From contig JACDAW010000137.1 in assembly GCA_013695245.1 (NCBI GenBank), forward strand, positions 1 through 6,465: 6,465 nucleotides of DNA, given 5' to 3'. Shown here one piece after another: positions 1 to 5,244 of this stretch; position 1 is the stretch's first letter; each line of letters begins with the position of its first letter. Under the pieces are notes generated by a model that saw only the letters and a list, made by a program, of their open reading frames with translations, was not told the DNA's origin and searched no databases. The DNA is from Pyrinomonadaceae bacterium. Its GTDB lineage: Bacteria; Acidobacteriota; Blastocatellia; Pyrinomonadales; Pyrinomonadaceae. The position numbers and the translations under genes were made by a program.

Positions 1-93
1 ACTCAAGCGGCAACGGGTCAACTCGATCAAGCGGGTCGAACGCTGCTTGACGCAGTTAATCGTTTAACAGACGCGCTGAGAGAAATAAGGTGA
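1..93 (+). CDS. C-terminal end of an unidentified protein (partial, cut by window edge)
   Basis: The first forward frame is open from base 1 to a TGA at 91-93 and encodes 30 residues ending in ALREIR. The peptide has alternating Leu/Ala/Val and Gln/Asp/Arg positions (for example LLDAVNRLTDALREI), as in an amphipathic or coiled-coil C-terminal helix. The other two forward frames are closed by stops within the same stretch. The stop lies exactly where a long inverted repeat begins (90-177), as expected for a gene end followed by a terminator, and the gene would converge on the VWFA gene. No domain can be recognised from so short a piece and no function is assigned. It could be a chance open frame. 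Confidence 0.45.
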   Translation, partial: TQAATGQLDQAGRTLLDAVNRLTDALREIR

Positions 94-177
94 AAGGGAA
101 AATATAAAAGGCAAAAGTGCGGACGTATGACATACTTTTTCTACTTCACTTTTGCGTTTTTAATTTTTTCCTTTTAC
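90..177. terminator. Putative bidirectional terminator between convergent genes
   Basis: Left arm 90-119 and right arm 147-177 form an imperfect inverted repeat of about 30 bp, roughly 25 of 31 positions pairing with one bulge. The innermost 9 bp (GCAAAAGTG at 111-119, CACTTTTGC at 147-155) are perfect. The left arm is A-rich on the plus strand and the right arm T-rich, so each transcript would end in a stem followed by a U-rich stretch. The left arm touches the TGA of the plus-strand gene (91-93) and the right arm covers the TAA of the VWFA gene (174-176), so one structure could serve both genes. The stem is unusually AT-rich and the 27-nt loop is large, so classical Rho-independent function is not certain. 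Confidence 0.6.
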
Positions 178-1304
178 TTTTTATAGTAGCCTTGTCGAGC
201 GCGCACGCGAAGGCCGGAGCGCGCTGGCGTGCGCACGTTGATGCGAAGGAATTGATTATTGCTGGCATTACTCGTTGAGTAATATTGAAGAAGATACTGC
301 GAGCGAAGTTCGTTGGCTATTTGGCGAAACACGGCGTCTAAATCTTCGAGCAGTTCGGGCAGGAACGCCGCGCCGCCCGTCGTCGTCGCCAACTGTTGCA
401 GCTCAGTTTGCCCGCGACGGCTGCGCGTGTTGAGCCAGATGGATTTTCCGCTTGGGTTGATCGAGTAAAAGATCGCATCGGCGCGTTGCACCTCCGGCAA
501 AACAAGCGCGAGCGATTTTATTTTGTCGCTGTAGAAATCATCTCCGTCCGAGATGCAGACGATCACGCGACGATGTTGCGGCGGGGAAGTGCGGCGAAGA
601 TACTGCGCCGCTTCAACTACTGAATCATAAAACGCGGTCGAACCTTTCGTCGGTTCAACTGCAAGCAATTTTTGTGATGCCACGTCAACGCTTGCGCGCT
701 CGCTTACTACACGCGGTTCGGTGTCAATCGCAAAAACGGCAGCGTGGTCTGCGGGCTTCAAAACTGTTTTCAAAAAGCGCGACGCGGCTTCGCGTTCAAA
801 AGCGAAGCGCGCGTTGACGCTGCCCGAAACGTCAAAGAGCAACACGAGTTCAATCGGCACTTCTTCCGGATCGCCTACCCGCGCGATCTCCTGTCTGCGC
901 CCCTCCTCCTCAAGATGAAAATCGGCGGCAGTTAAACCCCTCACCAATTCACCCTTCGCGTCCGTTACTGAAACGGGCACCACCACCAAGTTCGACGTGA
1001 TGCGAATCACATCGTCGTCATCGTCCGCCGGAGGAGGCGAAGGCTCGACCGTTGCGGTGGGTAAAGGTGTTGGCGGCGGAGGCGGTGGTGGCAGTGTCCC
1101 TTGTGGAATAGTTGCAACTGTCGGCGAAGGACGCGGCGATGCGTTTGGTTGCTGATTTGAGGAGGACGGACGCGGACGGGCAGTTCTCTGTCGAATTGTT
1201 TGCCCGAAGGCGACGACCGAAATGCAAAGCGCGGCGAGAAGGAGCGTAAACGAAGTTAATTTTGAAAGTCTTGAGGCGTTGCTTCTTCGTCTGCCGTTAA
1301 TCAT
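174..1304 (-). CDS. Exported VWFA-related (acidobacterial-type) protein
   Basis: This is a 376-residue secreted or envelope-anchored von Willebrand factor A protein, probably a metal-dependent adhesion or protein-protein interaction module of unknown partner. Numbering is from the Met encoded at 1302-1304. Residues 1-34 look like a signal peptide: a basic start (NGRRR), a hydrophobic core (FTLLLAALCISVVAF), and a likely cut after AFG. Next come a Ser/Pro-rich linker with seven consecutive prolines (72-78) and five aspartates (94-98). A beta-strand region (NLVVVPVSVTD, then GLTAADF) typical of the family precedes the VWA fold. MIDAS residues are visible: DVSGS (D158, S160, S162), T223 in KGSTAF and D253 in ISDGDD. 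The C-terminal segment (LRSQYLLQYY to RARQGYY) also matches the family. I prefer the 1304 start because AAAAGGTGG lies 5 nt upstream; the in-frame ATG at 1340 would add 12 residues and has no Shine-Dalgarno. It is the last gene of the minus-strand run. Family membership is secure; biological role is unknown. Confidence 0.93.
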   Translation of the reverse strand: MINGRRRSNASRLSKLTSFTLLLAALCISVVAFGQTIRQRTARPRPSSSNQQPNASPRPSPTVATIPQGTLPPPPPPPTPLPTATVEPSPPPADDDDDVIRITSNLVVVPVSVTDAKGELVRGLTAADFHLEEEGRRQEIARVGDPEEVPIELVLLFDVSGSVNARFAFEREAASRFLKTVLKPADHAAVFAIDTEPRVVSERASVDVASQKLLAVEPTKGSTAFYDSVVEAAQYLRRTSPPQHRRVIVCISDGDDFYSDKIKSLALVLPEVQRADAIFYSINPSGKSIWLNTRSRRGQTELQQLATTTGGAAFLPELLEDLDAVFRQIANELRSQYLLQYYSTSNASNNQFLRINVRTPARSGLRVRARQGYYKK

Positions 1305-1309
1305 CAAAT

Positions 1310-1318
1310 CCACCTTTT
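1310..1318 (-). promoter_or_regulatory. Ribosome binding site deciding the VWFA gene start
   Basis: Read on the minus strand this is AAAAGGTGG, with 5 nt between it and the ATG at 1302-1304. The alternative upstream ATG at 1338-1340 has no purine-rich stretch in front of it. This is why the shorter protein, whose signal peptide starts close to the N-terminus, is preferred. Confidence 0.7.
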
Positions 1319-1343
1319 CCGCGTGCCGCTTGCGCGGCATAGA

Positions 1344-1362
1344 TAAACGCGACTTGCGTTTA
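1344..1362 (-). promoter_or_regulatory. Hairpin(s) in the leader of the VWFA gene
   Basis: The 124 bp between the OmpA-family stop and the preferred VWFA start contain a perfect 7-bp stem with a 5-nt loop (TAAACGC, GACTT, GCGTTTA at 1344-1362). The segment ATAAACG at 1343-1349 can instead pair with CGTTTAT at 1371-1377, so two structures compete for the same strand. A third small stem, GCCGC/GCGGC with a 4-nt loop, lies at 1325-1338, just upstream of the ribosome binding site. No U-run follows any of them on the minus strand, so none resembles a simple terminator. No convincing -35/-10 pair was found. A regulatory role is inference only. Confidence 0.3.
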
Positions 1363-1428
1363 AGCCGCTTCGTTTATTGATGCCGCACAAGCGCACGAGG
1401 GTTGGCGGAAAACTTAAGGACAAATGCT

Positions 1429-2493
1429 TTAGTTCGGCGTCGTGCTCGAAGTTTGCGAAGTCGAACTGTTTACCGTCGGCGCGGGTTGATTGAGTCCGCG
1501 ATTGACGAGCACTTTAACTTCGACGCGACGATTTTGCGCGCGGCCATCGCGCGTCGTGTTGTCTGCAACCGCCTGCGATTCGCCGTAGCCGAACGGCGTT
1601 GTGATGCGCCGCAAAGGTATGTTGTGGTTCTCGACCATGTAGCGAACGACTGCGTCCGCGCGCTGTTGGCTGAGGCGGCGGTTAGCCTCGACGCCACCCG
1701 TTGCATCGGCGAAGCCTCTGACTTCGATAATGTAGCCGCGAATGGTGAGCGCCTGCGTCGCTACTTGGCTCAGTTGTGCCTTAGACTCCGGCGAAAGCAC
1801 GCTGCTGCCGACGCGGAAGTTAATCGTTACGCCACCTTGCTCCGCATAATCGTCGAGCGACGAGATGCGCTCGTTCGTTGCGTTAACGCCTGCGACCGCA
1901 GCATCAGCCGTATCCTGCGCCGCTTTCGCCCCGCCGCGCGCTGCGTTTGAAACAGCAGCTAATTCATCCAACTGCCCTGAGATACGCTGCGCATTCTGTT
2001 CCGTCTGCGAGACACGATCTTCGACCGGGTTGACGCGCGCTTCGACCGTCTGCGCTACACGCCGCTCGTCTTCACTGAAGCGCACTCGATCTGCAACGAG
2101 TTGACCGGCCGCATCGCCACGACCCTCGACTTCAACATTTAAGCCGCGCAGGATGTTCGTCACGCCGTAGTTGCGTGCGCGGCGAAACGGATTGCTTTTG
2201 CGCTCCGCGACGGTTGTGCGATCTGTTAATCGCACAATCGTTTCCGAGTTGTCCGTTTCTTGGACGGTGAACGTGTCGGCGTCGCGGCGCGTAACAACGC
2301 CGCGCAATTTCGTTTTCTGGCCGTTCGAGATGGTGCGCGAGCGCGCCTGTGCTGACGAAGAGCTTTGCGAGTTTCCCGTTGAACTGTCGCTCGTCGTCGT
2401 CGTGGTTTGCGCTGTGACGGCAAACGTTGCCGCGAACATCACGCTGAGCACTAAAGTGAGAGCACGATTGATTCTTAAATTATTGACACTCAT
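1429..2493 (-). CDS. OmpA-family protein with DUF5666-like region and coiled coil
   Basis: This 354-residue exported envelope protein probably binds peptidoglycan non-covalently. A signal peptide is evident at 1-28 (hydrophobic LTLVLSVMFAATFAV, likely cut after VTA before Q29). A Thr/Ser-rich linker follows to about 58. Residues about 60-138 (KLRGVVTRRDADTFTV to VEVEGRGD to ADRVRF) resemble the small beta domain DUF5666. Residues about 145-215 are Ala/Gln/Glu/Asp-rich with spaced hydrophobics, consistent with a coiled coil. Residues about 222-332 are an OmpA C-terminal domain: FRVGSSVLSPESKAQL, VRGFADATG, NRRLSQQRADAVV and GRAQNRRVEV. D263 and R278 lie 15 residues apart, as do the diaminopimelate-binding Asp and Arg of Acinetobacter OmpA. 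A Ser/Thr-rich tail ends the protein. No N-terminal membrane barrel is apparent, so it is more likely periplasmic or anchored than a porin. It begins 35 bp after the E2 stop. The OmpA domain is certain; the DUF5666 assignment is by eye. Confidence 0.93.
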   Translation of the reverse strand: MSVNNLRINRALTLVLSVMFAATFAVTAQTTTTTSDSSTGNSQSSSSAQARSRTISNGQKTKLRGVVTRRDADTFTVQETDNSETIVRLTDRTTVAERKSNPFRRARNYGVTNILRGLNVEVEGRGDAAGQLVADRVRFSEDERRVAQTVEARVNPVEDRVSQTEQNAQRISGQLDELAAVSNAARGGAKAAQDTADAAVAGVNATNERISSLDDYAEQGGVTINFRVGSSVLSPESKAQLSQVATQALTIRGYIIEVRGFADATGGVEANRRLSQQRADAVVRYMVENHNIPLRRITTPFGYGESQAVADNTTRDGRAQNRRVEVKVLVNRGLNQPAPTVNSSTSQTSSTTPN

Positions 2494-2504
2494 GATTGAA
2501 AAAT

Positions 2505-2512
2505 CTCCTTCT
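2505..2512 (-). promoter_or_regulatory. Shine-Dalgarno of the OmpA-family gene
   Basis: On the minus strand this reads AGAAGGAG, followed by 11 nt and the ATG at 2491-2493. It is the strongest Shine-Dalgarno sequence in the window, although its spacing is on the long side. It lies within the 35-bp gap after the E2 stop. That gap holds no evident promoter or terminator, which favours read-through from E2. Confidence 0.75.
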
Positions 2513-2528
2513 GTTTAGTCGCGCCGGA

Positions 2529-3998
2529 TCACAAAGTAAACTGCCCTGCTTCCAGCACTTGTTTAACGTAACCGAGGAAACGTTCCGCGTCTGCGCCGTC
2601 AACGATTCGATGATCGAAGCTCAGCGCGAAGTAGGCCATCGTGCGAATCGCAAGGTAATCGTCGCCATCCGGCGACTGGATCACTTTGGGTCGCTTCTCG
2701 ATGGTGCCGACTCCGAGAATCGCCACCTGTGGTTGGTTGATGATTGGCGTACCGAAGAGGCCGCCGAAAACGCCGGGGTTTGTAACCGTGAATGTTCCGC
2801 CCGCAACTTCGTCGGGCTTGAGTTGTTTCGTGCGCGCTCGCTCCGCGAGATCATTGGCGGCGCGCGCGAGTCCCGCGATGGAGAGATCGTCGGCGCGCTT
2901 GATGACGGGGACGATCAAGCCCCAGTCAAGCGCAACGGCCATACCAAGATTGATGTCACGTTTGTAGATGATCTGATCGCCGGAGACTTGCGAGTTGAAG
3001 ATAGGGAACTTCCTGATCGCGCTCGTCACCGCTTGAAAGATGAAAGGCATGAAGGTGAGCTTCGTTCCCGTCCGCTCTTGAAAACTCTTTTTATGCTCCT
3101 CGCGCAAACGCGCGATGCGCGTCATGTCGATCTCGTAAAATGTGGCGACGTGTGCGCTTGTGCGCTGCGACATCGTCATGTGCTCGGCGATCTTCTTACG
3201 CATCACCGACATCGGCTCGACACGGTCGCCCTCAAAGACATGCACGGGCGGCGGCGCAACCGCCGGAGCGCTCGAAGCTTGCTGCATGACGGGTGCGGGT
3301 TGCGGTGACGACGCTGCGGTCGTGGTAGTCGCGCCGGATTCGATAAAGCTGAGGATGTCGTTCTTCGTCACGCGCCCGCTCATCCCTGTGCCTTCGAGCT
3401 GTGAAATATCGATCTTATGTTCTTCGGCGATCTTGCGCACGAGCGGGCTTGAGCGCGTGCGGCGAAGTTCTTCAATTGATTGATCGCTTCGCGGAGTTGC
3501 GCTTTGCGGCGTCGCGCTGCTGCCGTTCCCTCCGGCGGTAAGCGGAGACGTGGCGGGCGGTGGTGGTGCTGGCGGCGTTGCTGAAGAAGTTGGCGCGCTC
3601 GCCTCCGCAACGGGTTGTGTGGGGTAAGCGGGCGGCGCGGTTGAAGCAGCGATCTGCGCAGCTTCCGCTTGCTCGGCCGGTTTAACTTCGGGCAGCACTT
3701 GAGCCGTCGTTTGTGATGTGGATGCTTGAGCTTCCGCATTTCCGGCGGCAGCCCCCGCGCCCGCTTCGCCAATGATCGCAACGACGCTATTGACCTCGAC
3801 GGTTTCGCCTTCTTGAACTTTGATCTCGGTAAGCGTTCCCGCCGCAGGCGAGGGAATCTCCGCATCAACCTTGTCGGTCGAAATCTCAAAGATCATTTCG
3901 TCGCGCTCAATTTTATCGCCGACCTTTTTCAGCCAACGTGTAATCGTTCCCTCCGCGATGGATTCGCCCATCTGCGGCATTACCACTTCTGTGCTCAT
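2529..3998 (-). CDS. 2-oxoacid dehydrogenase E2 (dihydrolipoamide acyltransferase)
   Basis: This 489-residue protein is the core of a cytoplasmic alpha-ketoacid dehydrogenase complex. It passes the acyl group from E1, via its swinging lipoyl arm, to coenzyme A. Residues 1-78 are one lipoyl domain with the modified lysine K43 in STDKVDAEIPSP. About 79-178 form a flexible Ala/Pro/Thr-rich linker. Residues about 183-219 are the peripheral subunit-binding domain (SSPLVRKIAEEHKI, GTGMSGRVTKNDIL), which docks E1 and/or E3. A second linker leads to the catalytic domain (about 255-489), which has the HxxxDG motif in DHRIVDGA (H463, D467) and the TFTVTNPGVFGG and TPIINQPQVAILG segments. Length and layout are normal for a single-lipoyl E2. 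It follows E1 beta by 95 bp, most of it a heptad-repeat hairpin, and no Shine-Dalgarno precedes the ATG. Acyl specificity (acetyl, branched-chain or broad) cannot be decided, so no gene symbol is given. Confidence 0.97.
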   Translation of the reverse strand: MSTEVVMPQMGESIAEGTITRWLKKVGDKIERDEMIFEISTDKVDAEIPSPAAGTLTEIKVQEGETVEVNSVVAIIGEAGAGAAAGNAEAQASTSQTTAQVLPEVKPAEQAEAAQIAASTAPPAYPTQPVAEASAPTSSATPPAPPPPATSPLTAGGNGSSATPQSATPRSDQSIEELRRTRSSPLVRKIAEEHKIDISQLEGTGMSGRVTKNDILSFIESGATTTTAASSPQPAPVMQQASSAPAVAPPPVHVFEGDRVEPMSVMRKKIAEHMTMSQRTSAHVATFYEIDMTRIARLREEHKKSFQERTGTKLTFMPFIFQAVTSAIRKFPIFNSQVSGDQIIYKRDINLGMAVALDWGLIVPVIKRADDLSIAGLARAANDLAERARTKQLKPDEVAGGTFTVTNPGVFGGLFGTPIINQPQVAILGVGTIEKRPKVIQSPDGDDYLAIRTMAYFALSFDHRIVDGADAERFLGYVKQVLEAGQFTL

Positions 3999-4000
3999 AA

Positions 4001-4084
4001 AATTCAGTGGTCAGGAGTCGGAAGTCAGGAGACAGAATAAAAACGATTGCCTTCTTCTATCACCTGATCCCTGACTTCTGAATT
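4001..4084. repeat. Opposed heptanucleotide repeat arrays forming an imperfect inverted repeat
   Basis: Plus-strand heptads at 4011-4038 are TCAGGAG, TCGGAAG, TCAGGAG and ACAGAAT. Minus-strand heptads, reading 4081 down to 4054, are TCAGAAG, TCAGGGA, TCAGGTG and ATAGAAG. Four degenerate copies of one 7-nt unit therefore face each other across about 15 bp. AATTCAG (4001-4007) and CTGAATT (4078-4084) close the structure. Several pairing registers are possible: 4001-4020 with 4065-4084 (15 of 20 positions), or GAAGTCAGG (4021-4029) with CCTGACTTC (4070-4078), which is a perfect 9 bp. The element nearly fills the gap between E1 beta (stop at 4094-4096) and E2 (ATG at 3996-3998). It looks like a non-coding short-tandem-repeat or small palindromic element rather than an insertion sequence: there is no transposase and no clear target duplication. 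Confidence 0.75.
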
Positions 4085-4093
4085 CTCCTTCTT

Positions 4094-5122
4094 CTAATAT
4101 TCTGCTAACTTCCGCGCCGCGTTCACAACGTCTTTCACCTGCGGCAAATGATATTCTTCCAACGGCGGCGAATAGGGCACGGGCGTGTCAATTGCCGCAA
4201 CGCGCACAACGGGCGCGTCTAACCATTCAAAAGCTTCTTCGGCAATTACGGCCGCAATCTCGCCGCCGATGCCGCCCGTGCGCGACGCTTCGTGCAACAC
4301 CATCGCCTTGCTCGTCTTCTTCACCGTCGCAATGATCGCGCCCTTATCCATCGGCGCAATCGTACGCAGATCAATCACTTCAATTTCGATTCCTTCGCGC
4401 GCGAGTTCTTCCGCCGCATCCAGCGCGTTTAAGACTTGCGCGCCGAAAGTGATGATCGAAAGATCGCGCCCTTCGCGCGCCATTCTCGCTTTGCCAATTT
4501 CGACGACGTAATCATCCTCCGGTATTTCTTCACGCAGGCGCGGCAAACGGTAAAGTTTTTTGTGCTCAAAGAATAAGACCGGATCGGGATCGCGGATCGC
4601 CGCTTTGATCAAACCCTTCGCATCATACGCGGTCGAAGGCTCGACAATCTTTAAGCCTGCCGTGTTTGCAAAAAACGCTTCGGCATTGATCGAGTGAAAC
4701 GGCCCCGCATGGACGCCCGCGCCGCAAGGGCCGCGAAACACGGCCGGGATCGCGCCACCCCAGCGATAGCGCGATTTCGCCGCGTAGTTAACGATCATAT
4801 CGAAGCCGCACGAGATGAAATCAATAAACTGAAACTCTGCGACTGGCCGCATCCCCATCAGCGCCGCCCCGCACGCCGCACCCACAATCGCCGCCTCAGA
4901 GATCGGCGTATCAATGCAGCGCTCTTCGCCGAACTCGTCAATAATGCCGTCCGTAACTTTAAACGCACCGCCATAAACGCCAACGTCTTCGCCGATGCAA
5001 AACACCGTCGGGTCGCGCTCCATCTCTTCCCAGATTCCCTGCCGCAGAGCTTCGACGAAAGTCGCCCGCCCGCCGCGCGGCGGACGTTCCGCCTTCTTTT
5101 CTTTACTTGTTGAGGTAGCCAT
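4094..5122 (-). CDS. 2-oxoacid dehydrogenase E1 component, beta subunit
   Basis: This 342-residue protein pairs with E1 alpha as an alpha2-beta2 thiamine-diphosphate enzyme that decarboxylates a 2-oxoacid and reductively acylates the E2 lipoyl group. Family segments appear in order: ALRQGIWEEMERDPTVFCIGEDVG (about 25-48, split here only by description), DTPISEAAIVGAACGAALMG (71-90), VAEFQFIDFI (94-103), GPFHSINAEAFFANTAGL (140-157), KIVEPSTAYDAKGL (158-171) and the C-terminal transketolase-type half from about 205 (IDLRTIAPMD, GGIGGEIA, PYSPPLEE). E76 fits the glutamate that contacts the thiamine aminopyrimidine, and H143 is the conserved His of the HS-x-x-x-EA segment. Length is normal. Residues 1-18 are a short basic extension (KEKKAERPPRGGR). 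No Shine-Dalgarno precedes the ATG; the leader is AT-rich, and the next in-frame Met (M34) would cut into the domain. It lies between E1 alpha and E2. Family call is certain; substrate is open. Confidence 0.97.
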   Translation of the reverse strand: MATSTSKEKKAERPPRGGRATFVEALRQGIWEEMERDPTVFCIGEDVGVYGGAFKVTDGIIDEFGEERCIDTPISEAAIVGAACGAALMGMRPVAEFQFIDFISCGFDMIVNYAAKSRYRWGGAIPAVFRGPCGAGVHAGPFHSINAEAFFANTAGLKIVEPSTAYDAKGLIKAAIRDPDPVLFFEHKKLYRLPRLREEIPEDDYVVEIGKARMAREGRDLSIITFGAQVLNALDAAEELAREGIEIEVIDLRTIAPMDKGAIIATVKKTSKAMVLHEASRTGGIGGEIAAVIAEEAFEWLDAPVVRVAAIDTPVPYSPPLEEYHLPQVKDVVNAARKLAEY

Positions 5123-5244
5123 TAAATTTTTGAACGCAACAGATTAAGCCTACTTGCCCTTTTATTGATTATTTTTACATTCTATTTTGAAGATATTTGC
5201 CTGCCTGCGAAACTGCCTGAAAAACCTGCTTAACCTTTTCCGCA
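5123..5244 (-). other. E1 alpha-E1 beta intergenic gap, AT-rich, no clear signal
   Basis: The 122-bp gap between the E1 alpha stop (5245-5247) and the E1 beta start is AT-rich toward E1 beta. It contains a 7-bp direct repeat, CTGCCTG, at 5201-5207 and 5213-5219. I see no convincing promoter, terminator or Shine-Dalgarno. The lack of a terminator is consistent with one transcript covering both subunits. Confidence 0.5.

Noticed and set aside
1200..1304. Possible lipoprotein signal in the VWFA protein (Cys in the hydrophobic core)
   Set aside because: The residue before the Cys is Leu and the hydrophobic stretch continues beyond it, so the lipobox pattern fails. A normal signal peptidase I site (AFG before Q) fits better.
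1305..1340. Upstream ATG giving a 12-residue longer VWFA protein
   Set aside because: No Shine-Dalgarno precedes it, and it would push the signal peptide core further from the N-terminus. The ATG at 1304 has AAAAGGTGG at good spacing.
1402..1950. 182-codon plus-strand open frame opposite the OmpA-family gene
   Set aside because: It is Arg/Ala/Cys-rich and is the complement of a securely identified OmpA domain. It has no ribosome binding site or domain support.
2496..3308. 270-codon open frame on the plus strand opposite E2
   Set aside because: It lies wholly antisense to the unmistakable E2 gene, its translation is Arg/His/Asp-rich with no recognisable domain, and such frames are common opposite GC-rich coding sequence.
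4001..4084. CRISPR array or insertion sequence end
   Set aside because: The repeats are 7 nt, contiguous and degenerate with no unique spacers. There is no transposase and no clear target-site duplication.
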